NCBI GenBank assembly: GCA_036250225.1
Contig: JAPZLL010000001.1
Coordinates: 248,001-312,000 of the forward strand
DNA length: 64,000 nucleotides
DNA from: Cercophora sp. LCS_1
Taxonomy: Eukaryota; Ascomycota; Sordariomycetes; Sordariales; Lasiosphaeriaceae
Reading direction: 5' to 3'
The notes below the pieces were generated by a model, which saw only the letters and a program-made list of their open reading frames with translations, was not told the DNA's origin and searched no databases. Numbering within the stretch: position 1 is the stretch's first letter; each line of letters begins with the position of its first letter. Below, one piece after another: positions 54,594 through 64,000 of the stretch. The position numbers were made by a program, and so were the translations under genes.

Positions 54594-55828
54594 ATGAACA
54601 CGCCACCGTTAATACGCCCGCTGCGGTGCCTTCTTCAAGGGCGATTGGTACGATACCTGACACGAAGATGACCGATTGGGCGCTATGTAGCTGACTTGTG
54701 ATGACAGCCCCTCGCGGCGTCGCGACCTGCTCAATCCGTTTTCCGACCTTCGATCGTTCAAATCCGGGCCAATTCTTCAACGTGAGGGCTGTTGCTGTTA
54801 ATTGGGCGACAAAGGAAGCTGACGAGGTTTAAGGCCGGTGAATCCCACAAAACAAGCCGAGACATCGAGGTGTGTGGCCCGCCCCTCTCGAGCCGAAAGC
54901 TGTGATGGTCCGGTCAGCTAACACGAGAGCGCCTTCAGCAAAAGTGCCAAACCCGAAAGCGCCTCCAAAGTATCTACTTCCACCCCCGAGTCCAAGGTTA
55001 CCGAACCCGAAGCAGCAGAAGCGGCCCCGGTCTTCAATCCAGAACTTGCCAAGCAGGAAATACTCGAAGCCTTTCCCGAAAACGATCCCGTGACCCCCAA
55101 TCAGGAACTTCTCGAAGCCTTTGAAGCACATATTGAGGCTGTCGAAGCCGGAGAGGTCGTCAAAGGAAGGCGTTCGAAGAACGGGAAGACCACCCCTGAA
55201 CAAGAAAACGCAGGACCTCGGTTGCCCCGCAGCGTAGAGCTGCTGTATCTCAATCCTCTCAAACGGCAAGCCAAATACGGCGTTCCCACGTGCGATCTGC
55301 AGCTCCGTTCGTACTCGGTACCTAATCTCGAGTTCTTCTGCGATTTTGCGCTGCGTGCCGCATACTATCTGGGACTCCCAGCTTCCGGTCCAATCCCGTT
55401 GCCACGGATCACGGAGCGGTGGACGGTGCCCAAGTCCAACTTCATTCACAAGAAGTCACAGGAGAACTTTGAGCGTATTACGCTCAGACGGTTGATTCAG
55501 ATCAAGGATGGACACCCGGAAACGGTGCAGGTTTGGTTGGCTTTCCTGCAGAAGCATGCGTACTATGGCATTGGTATGAAGGCGAATGTTTGGGAGTTTA
55601 GCAAACTTGGTAAGTTGAACAGGGCTCTGGGACGGAGCTTTGCTGAAATTATCAACAGGTGTGTCCAAGACTATGGATGAGAGCGCAAAGGAGCTCAATG
55701 ACTTGATGGCAGACAAATGGGCCCAGTACATGGCACACGTCAAGGGTCTCGAGGGTGTGCCAAACCTGGAGGAGTTTATCGCCAGGGAGAGAGACAGGCT
55801 GGAGAAGGCTTCTGGGAGAAGCTCATAG
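54594..55828 (+). CDS. rsm10: Mitochondrial small ribosomal subunit protein uS10m (RSM10)
   Basis: Mitochondrial ribosomal protein S10. Exons 54594-54647, 54708-54781, 54939-55609 and 55659-55828 give 322 residues. The two tiny first exons encode an arginine-rich, acid-free presequence (MNTPPLIRPLRCLLQGRL, then PLAASRPAQSVFRPSIVQIRANSST), a clear mitochondrial targeting signal. An acidic linker then leads to the S10 domain: YLNPLKRQAKYGVPTCDLQLRSYSVPNLEFFCDFALRAAYYLG, IPLPRITERWTVPKSNFIHKKSQENFERITLRRLIQIKDGHPETVQVWLAFLQKHAYYGIGMKA. A C-terminal extension of ~70 residues follows. Exon 3 could instead begin at 54930 (three more residues); the CAG acceptor at 54938 is preferred because it lies a normal distance from the CTAAC branch site. 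The long ORF start at 55090 is a GTG inside exon 3. Confidence 0.9.
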
Positions 55829-56237
55829 AGAGGACATGTCGATGTATAAACGTGTGGTCATACTGTATATTAGAAGATACAAACAAGACAGTGGTTATGC
55901 AGGATAGACGGCGTCTGATCACAATCCACAATGCTTGACCGCCAAACTCTCCGTTCCAATTCACCTGTAATTTCAAGCTCCACTCCACGAATTGTTCAAG
56001 CACGTCCAACTCCTTCCGAAAACGCCCGAGTTCGTGATGATCCCCTGAGAAGTGGCAGAGTGCACGGGCCAATCGTCAACATCTCACAAAATCGGCTCAT
56101 CTCATTCATCCACATCAACCTAAACAACCAAACAAGTGAGTCCCAAAAAATCACCGTAAATATTCAAAATCCAAGTAACTAACAATATCCAGACCCCCAA
56201 ATTCCTACTGCGAATACAGTAGACCGTCCACCAAAAA
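55829..56237. other. Intergenic: between uS10m and mitochondrial TrpRS
   Basis: Short spacer between two co-oriented genes for mitochondrial translation. No gene recognised. Confidence 0.5.
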
Positions 56238-56308
56238 ATGCGCCGCCTCCTCCGTCCCCGTCTCCTCTGCCTCTTCAACCGCGCGTACTCATCATCGTCC
56301 TCACCACT

Positions 56309-56339
<31 letters not shown>

Positions 56340-57488
56340 TCCACCACACCCACCCCTGAACCCCCCAAAACAATCTTCTCCGGCATCCAACCAACCGGGG
56401 TCCCCCACCTCGGAAACTACCTCGGCGCCCTCCAACAATGGAAACGCATGCAAGACACGGCCTCCCCGTCAACAAACCTCCTATTCTCCATCGTCGACCT
56501 CCACGCAATCACCCTTCCCCTCCCCAAAGGCGCCCTCACTCAGTTCAAACACCAAGGCCTTGCCTCCCTCCTCGCCATTGGCCTCGACCCGGCCCGCTCA
56601 ACGATATTCTACCAATCTTCCGTCCCAGCCCATTCGGAGTTGCAATGGATATTATCCTGTCTCGCGCCAACGGGGTACTTGTCAAGAATGACGCAATGGA
56701 AAAGTAAACTCAAGCTGGGCGAGGACGCGAGCGTGTTTGATGAGGATAAGAGGGCGAAGCTACGGCATGGATTGTTTAGCTATCCGATTCTGCAGGCTGC
56801 TGATGTGTTGGTTCATCGGGCGACGCATGTGCCTGTTGGTGAGGATCAGAGGCAGCATTTGGAGTTTGCGAGGAATATGGTCGGGGCGTTTAATCATGTT
56901 TACGGGACGGTGTTAAGGGAGCCTGAGACCATTTTGTGTGGGTTCTTTTTCTTTTTCTTTTTCTTTTTCTCCTCGCTTTTGAGAACGCGCGAGGGCGGGA
57001 AAGAGGGATAAGAAGGCTAACGAGAAACAGCACCGGTTAAGAGGGTTATGTCGCTAAGGACACCAACGGCAAAGATGAGTAAGAGTGATCCGGACTTGAG
57101 GGGGAGGATACTGTTGAATGATGGGGATGAGGTGATTCGCAAGAAGGTTATGGGGGCTGTGACGGATAGCGTCAATGCTGTGAGTTGCGATCCTAAGGGT
57201 AGGCCCGGGGTGGCGAATCTGTTGGGGTTGTTGTCGTATTTTACGGGCGAGGTACAGAGTACGGAGGAGCTGGCGAGGGAGATGGAGGGACGGGAGTTGT
57301 CGGTGTTAAAGAGGAGGGTGGCGGACGTGATTGTTGAATATATTGGCCCAATTAGGGAGCGGTATGAGGAGATTATGGGTCGGGGACAGGGCTATCTTGA
57401 TGGGATCGCTGAGCACGGTAAGATCAAGGCGAACGAGAGCGCTGAGGCGACGATGAAGTTGGTGAGGGAGGCGGTTGAGTTGTCTTGA
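56238..57488 (+). CDS. msw1: Mitochondrial tryptophanyl-tRNA synthetase
   Basis: Class Ic aminoacyl-tRNA synthetase of bacterial type, charging mitochondrial tRNA-Trp. Exons 56238-56937 and 57031-57488 give 385 residues. The N-terminal ~45 residues are basic then S/P-rich (targeting presequence; a TCA repeat encodes a serine run). Motifs: the HIGH-type signature in FSGIQPTGVPHLGNYLGAL, the tryptophan-pocket region LLFSIVDLHAITLP, SYPILQAADVL, VPVGEDQRQHLEFAR, and KMSKSD in exon 2. The 93-nt intron carries a pyrimidine run of CTTTTT units and splits a serine codon. It lies 409 bp from uS10m in the same orientation. Confidence 0.95.
56315..56342 (+). repeat. TCA repeat in the TrpRS presequence
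   Basis: Approximate tract of TCA/TCC codons, preceded by CCA codons, coding proline then serine runs within the mitochondrial presequence. Length variation would be tolerated. Confidence 0.7.
56944..56970 (+). repeat. CTTTTT hexamer repeat in the TrpRS intron
   Basis: About four CTTTTT units near the 5' end of the 93-nt intron. They account for its above-average length. Confidence 0.75.
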
Positions 57489-57839
57489 GGATAGCGTGCT
57501 GCTGTATCATATTGCACGCGTGCACAGAGACAGAGAAAAGTGATGTATGATAGATGTGAGATATCTCCGGCAAAGCCGATCAGGAGGTGGGTTTTACATA
57601 GACATGCACCTCGAGAGACCAACGGCAAGTTCAATCGTCAACCCTCAGAGGTCACACAACAGGTATGGTCACTGTATTTGACATTTAACACCACAAGAGC
57701 TCTTAAGCCTCCTTTATATTCGTTGCCCACTATCGCCAACCGAAGCAAGGTATACTCCAAACCAGCCTGCAAGATTGGTAGAACAACCACACCTGCGCTA
57801 TGCAATGTCCAGTCTAACCCCAGAGCCTGTGCATTTAAC
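57489..57839. other. Intergenic: convergent 3' flanks of TrpRS and karyopherin genes
   Basis: Tail-to-tail spacer of 351 bp holding both 3' UTRs. Nothing else recognised. Confidence 0.5.
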
Positions 57840-60800
57840 CTAAGAAACGTACGTGAAGTTTGACCCCCGGCAGGCAAGCCAAAACTCCCTCACCACCTCC
57901 TTGGTCTTCCACCCGCCTCTCAATCTGGACTCAGAGTTAGCATCACTTTCCGTATTTCCTCTGGCCAAAACTGACGCTATAATCTTCTTCAAAAACACCA
58001 TCTTTTCCTCCGGGGTGACTTGGCCTCCAGGGAACCCTTCACCAAATAACGCTCGCTCGAGCCATTGCTGTGCGCTAGGCTGTTGCACGACCAACTTCTT
58101 CAGTGGATCGCTCAGCTTGTCCAGCTCGCTCCTCGCCGCATTGCCTCCGATGTTGTTCACCAGAGTTTGCGTGAATATCGGGCCAAGATGGTCCACCGCG
58201 TTCGCAATCAACGTCTGGAGGTTCGGATCTTGGCTTTTCAGCGAGATGAAGTTACTCTGTATCCGTGTTAGAGAATGTAACCGAGACAAAGATTGAAGAA
58301 ATACCCAGAAATCAGCGGCGGCGAATTTTGGAAGAGGCTCTTTTCCGTTGAGAACCTTGAGAGTAAAGAGGAAAAAGAACTCGAGCAAGGGAGCATGCAG
58401 CCGGAAGACAACTTCAGGATATTTCGGCATAATTCTGTCAACAAGGGCGATACCCTCTTGCGAAATCTCTGCGTCGTCTTCGGGCTCTGTGAAACGTGAG
58501 TTGGGTGATGAGGGATGCATCAAAGGCACCGACTGACCTGAAAGCGCTTGGAGGGTAGAAATCACCCAAGGCAGAAGCTGTGCGAGATAGTTGGGCACAT
58601 ACGTTCGAGGTCCACGGTAGAGAGACCCAACGAATGAACACGCTGTGCTCAGGATGGTGCCTAATCGGGGCGTACCGGGAGCTTGTTGAACGAAGAAAGA
58701 TGCCACAACCTCTGGTGGGAAGACAAACGGTCCGGGCTCGGTTTCCGAAAACCCAGCACGAAAAATATTGCAGATCGTCTCAGTGACTTCTCCGCTCTTG
58801 TTGAATATCCTCTGCACCTCAGCCAGCAAGCGGATGATTTCCACTTGAATTTTTGCTAGTCCGCTCACAGTGGGTACCACCGTTACTTCTGCATCCAGCT
58901 CCACGATGTGCTCTTTTGTGTCCTGCATTCCCTTAGCCATGCTGGAAAGACACCGCAGCGCTCGCAAAGCAATCTGAAGTGAAATCTCGTCCGAGGGCGG
59001 TATCGGCTGTGGGCTCTTCCAGTTCTCAAGTCCCCTGGAGAAATTTGGATCCAAAAGGTTCAATATACTTGGGTTCGCCTTCAACTGTACGGCACGCTCG
59101 ACGTCCTGCTGGATGAAGCTGTAAAGACCCTCGAACATTCGTAGTCTCAGTTCCTCCTCCGGGATCGCTTGTATGATGGCAGCAATAGCGTGGACAATCT
59201 TCTCCTCGGCAATGGAATCCAGCGTTTGACCATTGCGGATAGTCTGGTAGTGTCTGATAAACGCTTCCGCCTCACCAGTTAGGAGGGCACGGCATGAGGA
59301 GCAGAGGGTTGAGATTGAGCGGGCCGAAGGTGCGCCAAGGACTGAGTCTCCGACAGCTGCAAAGAGCAGGTTGAGAGCGTGCGGGAGATATGCAGAGTGC
59401 CGCTCAAAGTACTCGCAATATCTCTCGATCAACGAGAGGCCTGTCTGGCGGAGACGTAGTGGGATCGGGCCCCTAGCTTCTCCGAGGAGTTCAAAGAATG
59501 GAGTTGAGAACACCTTGCTGAGCTCGCTGTCATACTTGGGCTCTTCTGTGACACAGTCGGACAGAGCCCCAAGACAAAAGGCGGAAGCTTCAACTTCAGC
59601 CCATGACTGACTTTGGAGGGACTGGTGGAATAAGTCGACGAAAAAGGAGATCAACGTCACTCCGTTCAGAGTGAAGATTGACTGGAGCATGTCGCCGACG
59701 TCCTTCCTGGCGTCACCAAAGCCCAACCGTTCTGAAGAGTCCCATTCCGCAAACTTTTCGGCCGGGGGCCATTGGATCTTGCGCCACGAGTTCATGACCA
59801 CATTCTTTAAATGCTGGTCAGCATACGGCCTCCAGGCGTGGGTTCCATCCTCCTCGGAGTAAGTCGTGTCAATCATGGTTTCCACAAAGGTTGACCAAAA
59901 CTCGAGAGACGGGACGAAGATACTATCCTCGCCAACGAGGTAACCATTCGCGCCAAGAAGACCAACGAGGCGATCCAGGAGTTTTTGAGAACGCTGGTCA
60001 GTACTGGTCATAAGGTCCTGCACTTTCGCATCGCCATATGCTAGTAGTAGCAAACCGTAGGACATGCCGTCTTGGTCTTGGGTGTCCTCTCTCAGTTGGT
60101 CATAAAGTTGTGCCGCCCACGGGGTGTCGAATAGAGAAAACAGAGCGCTGTAGTGTTCCTCTGTAAAGAAACCGGAGTAGTTTTGAAGCACGTCGCTGAA
60201 GAGACCTGCGGTTTCCTGGTAAAGATCGTCGATGAGAAAACATTTCATAGCTGGTTCGACCAACTGCCTCAAGGGGTTCACAAGAAGCTCCGTATTCCCG
60301 GATATTCTCTGGGCGTACAGAATCCATGCCTGATAAGGTCAGCAAAAGTCGACCGGAAGATGTTGTGTTCCTTGTTTACCTGATAGCAGGCGAGAGATTC
60401 TTGGCTGTATCCCTCCGCAACTCGGTCAAAACCCCGAATGAGAAGACTGACGACATCGGGGGCATTGCTGACAAGGCGATCATGGACTTGGAGGCTAAGT
60501 CAACTTAGAAAGGTGTCTCAGCACGCCACAATCCTGACTTACAATTTTTGAGAGTTCATGTCCGTCTTCCCGACTTCTTCGACCAGGGCAGTTGCGAACT
60601 GGATGGCTACCCACATCTTTCGGGCATCGAGGCCTTGGATGAGGATGCCTGTCTGGAGAGCATCGTCCTGAGCCTCGACGGCTGCGCTGCGGCCAATGTC
60701 GAGGCAGTAGACGAGCTGTCTGAGACATTTCGGCCACAAGCCCGAGAAGTAAAGGAAATGGGTGACTAGAGCGGAGCACAGTTTCTTGATGACAAACTTT

Positions 60801-61221
60801 TGGGTTCCATCTGTCATAGCCTGGAGGAGCCATCCCACGATATTCTGGAGGAGCTCCTTTGCATCATCTTCAGAGAGATTGGCACTGGACGATGTTAGCA
60901 AAATTCGACGCGAAGAGGAACACGGCAGTCTACTTTTCTTTGTTGAGCTTGACGATCAGAGTCAATGCCGCGAAGAACTTGATGTTGTTGTCAGGGTTAG
61001 ATATCAGGCTCTGGGCCAGCTGCCAGCCCTGTTCCGACTTTTGTAGCCTCTGAAGAACCTCTTGGATTGTAGCGATTGTCTCTGGTGGATTTGGTGAGTA
61101 GAGAGCTTGGATGAGCTGGTGTGATGTTAATTTGAAACCAACACTTTGCACTTGGGTGGTAAGCTCGGTAACTTACTCGCTGTACCTCTTCCAAACTCGT
61201 TGGTAATGGGAGAGGATTCAT
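57840..61221 (-). CDS. Importin-beta family karyopherin, importin-13/Kap122 (Pdr6)-like
   Basis: Nuclear transport receptor built of HEAT repeats. Exons 61221-61177, 61115-60934, 60884-60543, 60494-60380, 60329-58538, 58486-58305 and 58256-57840 give 1024 residues, right for the family. Exon 1 encodes 15 residues (MNPLPLPTSLEEVQR). The importin-beta N-terminal RanGTP-binding domain follows (LIQALYSPNPPETIATIQEVLQRLQKSEQGWQLAQSLI, NIKFFAALTLIVKLNKE). Then come regularly spaced helical repeats to the end. The stretch VVASFFVQQAPGTPRLGTILSTACSFVGSL and similar segments point to the importin-13/transportin-3/Kap122 branch. In yeast Kap122 imports TFIIA and ribonucleotide reductase subunits. Cargo here is unknown. 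Subfamily assignment is by overall appearance and less sure than the family. Confidence 0.88.
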
Positions 61222-61760
61222 GGTTGTGTTCAGTCGCTGCTTCCTGTTGCAGCTGTTTCGAACTTGATGCGACTGATGGTGCCGACGTGGGGCAAAAAAG
61301 CTAAAGGAGTGAAGAAAATCCTTTTCTTCAAACTTGGCAGCCAGAGGACCGAATTCTACACAGTACCTTATACAGAGGACACTTACTCTGCCAATGATCA
61401 CCTTTTTTAGAGGAAGAACAAACCGAACGCTTGATGAATCTTGAAAGTTCTTGGCGGGGCTTTTAGGCGGGTTGGGTCCCAGCAGCACAGCTGCAGTCAT
61501 CCGAAGGCAGAGGCGGGTGATAGCCCAGAGTTGGTCTCCTTCAGCGGGCCTTTGCCGTATTCTTGTATCAGTATTCGATATGCAGCAAACATGACTTTGA
61601 ACATTGCGCACTTTCAGATGATACGCTTCTTCTGGTGTCACATCAGCTCGCCCGCCATCGCAGCGTGGCTTGGCATTCTGTTCTCATATCATCGAATTCT
61701 CCTCTCCAGTTCCTGGCACATCTTGGGCGACTGCACAACCCGATTTGAACGACTCAGTTG

Positions 61761-61835
61761 CCCGGCACATCTCGCCCGGCACATCTCGCCCGGCACATCT
61801 CGCCCGGCACATCTCGCCCGGTACATCTTGCCCGG
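61761..61835 (+). repeat. 14-bp tandem repeat, 5.4 copies
   Basis: Unit CCCGGCACATCTCG repeated four times perfectly, a fifth copy with two changes (positions 61822 and 61829), then a partial CCCGG. Non-coding, between two divergent genes. Confidence 0.95.
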
Positions 61836-62179
61836 CGTACGGCCGGGCCGACCGTTTCAATTCGTTGCAACACGGCCTGGGGGAACGGGGTGCGGACAAC
61901 CTGGAAAACCGCTCGGTAACTGTTGAGGCACAGGACTTTCAACCCAGGAGGTACTTGCCGTTTTGGGTAGTGCTGTGACAGGGATTTATAGTGGGTGGGT
62001 GTTGAGCGGGGGCGGGGCACGAACAGCAAACGGGGAGCTCCCCTTGCTGTGTTGCTGCTGTTGACCTCCGCCTCGATTCGCCCTGAATACCCGTACCCCG
62101 CGGCCGATTCTGGCCCCCTTTCTCACCTGCTGTCCTTTTTTGTTGCGCCTGCTCGTTTAAGCTCGCGCCCTTTGTGCGG

Positions 62180-62185
62180 TATAAA
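62180..62185 (+). promoter_or_regulatory. TATA box of the aminopeptidase P gene
   Basis: TATAAA 165 bp before the core start ATG at 62350. Its last A is the first base of an in-frame upstream ATG (62185-62187). Confidence 0.65.
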
Positions 62186-62349
62186 TGCACTTGGCACGAC
62201 CTTTCAACTTTTTCGTTTCTTCATCACGAACTCTGGGAGTTTGTTCATCTCGAGCTCGCAACGTCTCCCCGACGTTTTCCCCTACAGCATCTCTTAGGAG
62301 ACCCTATAGAACGACGCCTATCGTGGGATCCGCTGCAGACTGCCAAGAC

Positions 62350-64000
62350 ATGGAGACGGTTAACACCGCTGCCCGACTGGCCGCCTTGCGGGCTCTGATG
62401 AAGGAGCATAAGGTGGACATTTATGGTATAGCAGGCCATGGCTTTTGTCACACCCACCTAGCGCCTCGTGCCGATCGCTAACTTGACATTGGTCGCGTAC
62501 AGTTGTCCCGTCCGAAGATAGTCACGCTTCCGAGTACATCGCCGCCTGCGATGGACGCCGGGAGTTCATCTCGGGTTTCAGCGGTTCGGCGGGAACTGCT
62601 GTCGTCACCCTCGACAAGGCAGCGCTTGCCACTGATGGCCGCTACTTCAACCAGGCCTCGAAGCAACTGGACAGCAACTGGTTGCTCCTGAAGACTGGCC
62701 TCCCTGATGTCCCGACTTGGCAAGATTGGACGGCTGAAGAAGCTGCAAGGGGTAAAACTGTCGGCGTCGATCCCACACTCATCCCAAGTTCCGTTGCCGA
62801 CAAGCTAGAGGAGAGCATCAAGAAGAACGGCGGCGCTGGTCTCGAGGCTGTTACGGATAACCTGGTCGACATTGTGTGGGGTTCCGAGAGACCATCTCGT
62901 CCAAGCCAACCGGTGGTGCTTCTCGCAGAGAAGTATGCGGGCAAGAATACCGCCTCTAAGCTCGCTGATCTTCGGAAGGAGCTCGAGAAGAAGAAGTCGG
63001 CAGGCTTCGTCATATCCTTGCTTGATGAGATTGCATGGCTGTTCAACCTCCGCGGCAATGATATCCCCTATAACCCGGTCTTCTTCTCGTATGCTATTGT
63101 TACACATGACTCGGCGACTCTTTACATCGACTCATCCAAGCTCAGCCCCGAGTGCCACGCTTATTTGGAAGAGAACAAAGTGGCCGTCAAGCCGTACGGT
63201 GCACTCTTTGAAGACACCAAGGCCTTGGCGAGTCAAGCTCAAGCCGATAGCGAATCAACAAAGAAGTACACAATCTCCACCAAGGCTTCGTGGGCATTGA
63301 AACTTGCCCTAGGGGGCGAAAAGTTTGTTGAGGAGATCAGGAGTCCGGTGGGAGATTCCAAGGCCATCAAGAATGATACGGAGTTGGCGGGGATGCGGGC
63401 CTGTCACATCCGTGATGGCGCCGCCTTGACCGAGTTCTTTGCTTGGCTGGAATTCAAGCTCCTCTATGAGAAGGCGGTGCTGGATGAAGTTCAAGTGGCC
63501 GATGAGCTGGAGAAGATTCGCTCGAAACACGAGAACTTTGTGGGCCTTTCGTTTGACACCATCTCATCTACGGGTGCTAAGTAAGTGCTAGCAAGCTCCA
63601 ACCTGGGACTATCTGCTAACGGTTCCCAGTGCTGCAGTGATCCATTATAAGCCTCAGAGGGGCAACTGTTCCGTTATCAACCCGGAAGAGATCTACCTCT
63701 GTGATTCAGGAGCACAGTACTTGGATGGAACCACTGACACCACGAGAACTCTGCACTTCGGGACCCCAACCCCAGAAGAGAAGAAGGCGTATACCTTGGT
63801 GCTCAAGGGTAACATTGCTTTGGACATGGCGGTGTTCCCAAAGGGAACGTCTGGTTTCGCGCTGGATAGCTTGGCCCGCCAGTTCCTCTGGGTGAGTACG
63901 GGGTGAAACGACTCTGTTTGTTTACTAATGCCCCTGCAGAAATACGGCCTGGACTACCGGCACGGGACGGGCCACGGCGTGGGGTCGTACCTGAATGTCC
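62350..64000 (+). CDS. ampp: Xaa-Pro aminopeptidase P (partial at window end)
   Basis: M24B metallopeptidase removing the N-terminal residue before proline. Exons 62350-62425, 62503-63580, 63630-63891 and 63940 to the edge; about 492 of the usual ~614 residues are present. The N-terminal creatinase-like domains are visible (VVPSEDSHASEYIAACDGRREFISGFSGSAGTAVVT, LATDGRYFNQASKQLD, LLDEIAWLFNLRGNDIPYNPVFFSY). The pita-bread domain starts in exon 2, with metal ligands appearing at YLCDSGAQYLDGTTDTTRT (both Asp) and HGTGHGVG (His); the two Glu ligands lie beyond the window. The start at 62350 gives METVNTAARLAALR, the form seen in homologues. An in-frame ATG at 62185 would add a 55-residue basic extension but coincides with the TATA box. 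Confidence 0.93.

Larger units (their letters stand above)
61222..62349. other. Intergenic: divergent promoter of karyopherin and aminopeptidase P
   Basis: About 1.1 kb bidirectional promoter region with a 14-bp tandem repeat (61761-61835) and a TATA box (62180-62185). No gene recognised. Confidence 0.5.

Noticed and set aside
61761..61835. CRISPR-like array
   Set aside because: Head-to-tail repeat without spacers in a fungal promoter; a simple tandem repeat.

Overview
This is a window of nuclear DNA from a filamentous ascomycete, most likely a Sordariomycete of the order Sordariales and plausibly Chaetomiaceae (Myceliophthora/Thermothelomyces/Chaetomium relatives). The signs are many short spliceosomal introns (mostly 46-62 nt, with CTRAC-like branch sites close to the 3' splice site), GC-rich codon use, dispersed single tRNA genes, a gelsolin-repeat protein of filamentous-fungal type, and a secreted class IIA cellobiose dehydrogenase ending in a CBM1 cellulose-binding module. 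The exon structures given were worked out by hand from splice signals, reading frame and family similarity. Every multi-exon model closes in frame.

Layout. 0-8 kb: the 5' part of a Zn2Cys6 transcription factor cut by the window edge, an ER-type prolyl-4-hydroxylase-like dioxygenase, tRNA-Arg(UCG), the cellobiose dehydrogenase and tRNA-Ser(AGA). 8-18.4 kb: a large GNAT-domain protein, divergent ARL2 GTPase, a 1528-residue gelsolin-domain protein and an intron-containing tRNA-Ala(CGC). 18.8-29.5 kb: phosphatidylinositol 4-kinase PIK1, a methionine-permease-like APC transporter containing a predicted 3-nt microexon, and a conserved protein of unknown function. 30.6-42.4 kb: the NC2-alpha (BUR6/DRAP1) corepressor subunit, a membrane-anchored HSL-type esterase, D-xylulokinase, a Fic-domain protein and a SLP1-type SUN protein. 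43-56 kb: a MEI2-like RNA-binding protein, exocyst SEC15, CCAAT-binding HAP5, the ribosome-biogenesis factor FCF2 with a box C/D snoRNA in its intron, and mitochondrial ribosomal protein uS10m. 56-64 kb: mitochondrial tryptophanyl-tRNA synthetase, an importin-13/Kap122-like karyopherin, and the 5' part of Xaa-Pro aminopeptidase P, which runs off the window.

This is mostly ordinary housekeeping gene territory with no transposon, biosynthetic cluster or CRISPR. Functionally linked neighbours are few: uS10m and mitochondrial TrpRS lie next to each other in the same orientation, and FCF2 (rRNA processing) hosts an rRNA-modification guide. CDH and xylulokinase both fit a plant-biomass degrader. 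The observations most worth checking are the FCF2 intronic snoRNA, whose guide matches the helix-69 loop of 25S rRNA at the yeast Am2256 site; the 3-nt permease microexon; the tRNA-Ala(CGC) built on a tRNA-Pro-like body with a G3:U70 pair; and the TATA box fused to an upstream ATG in the aminopeptidase gene.
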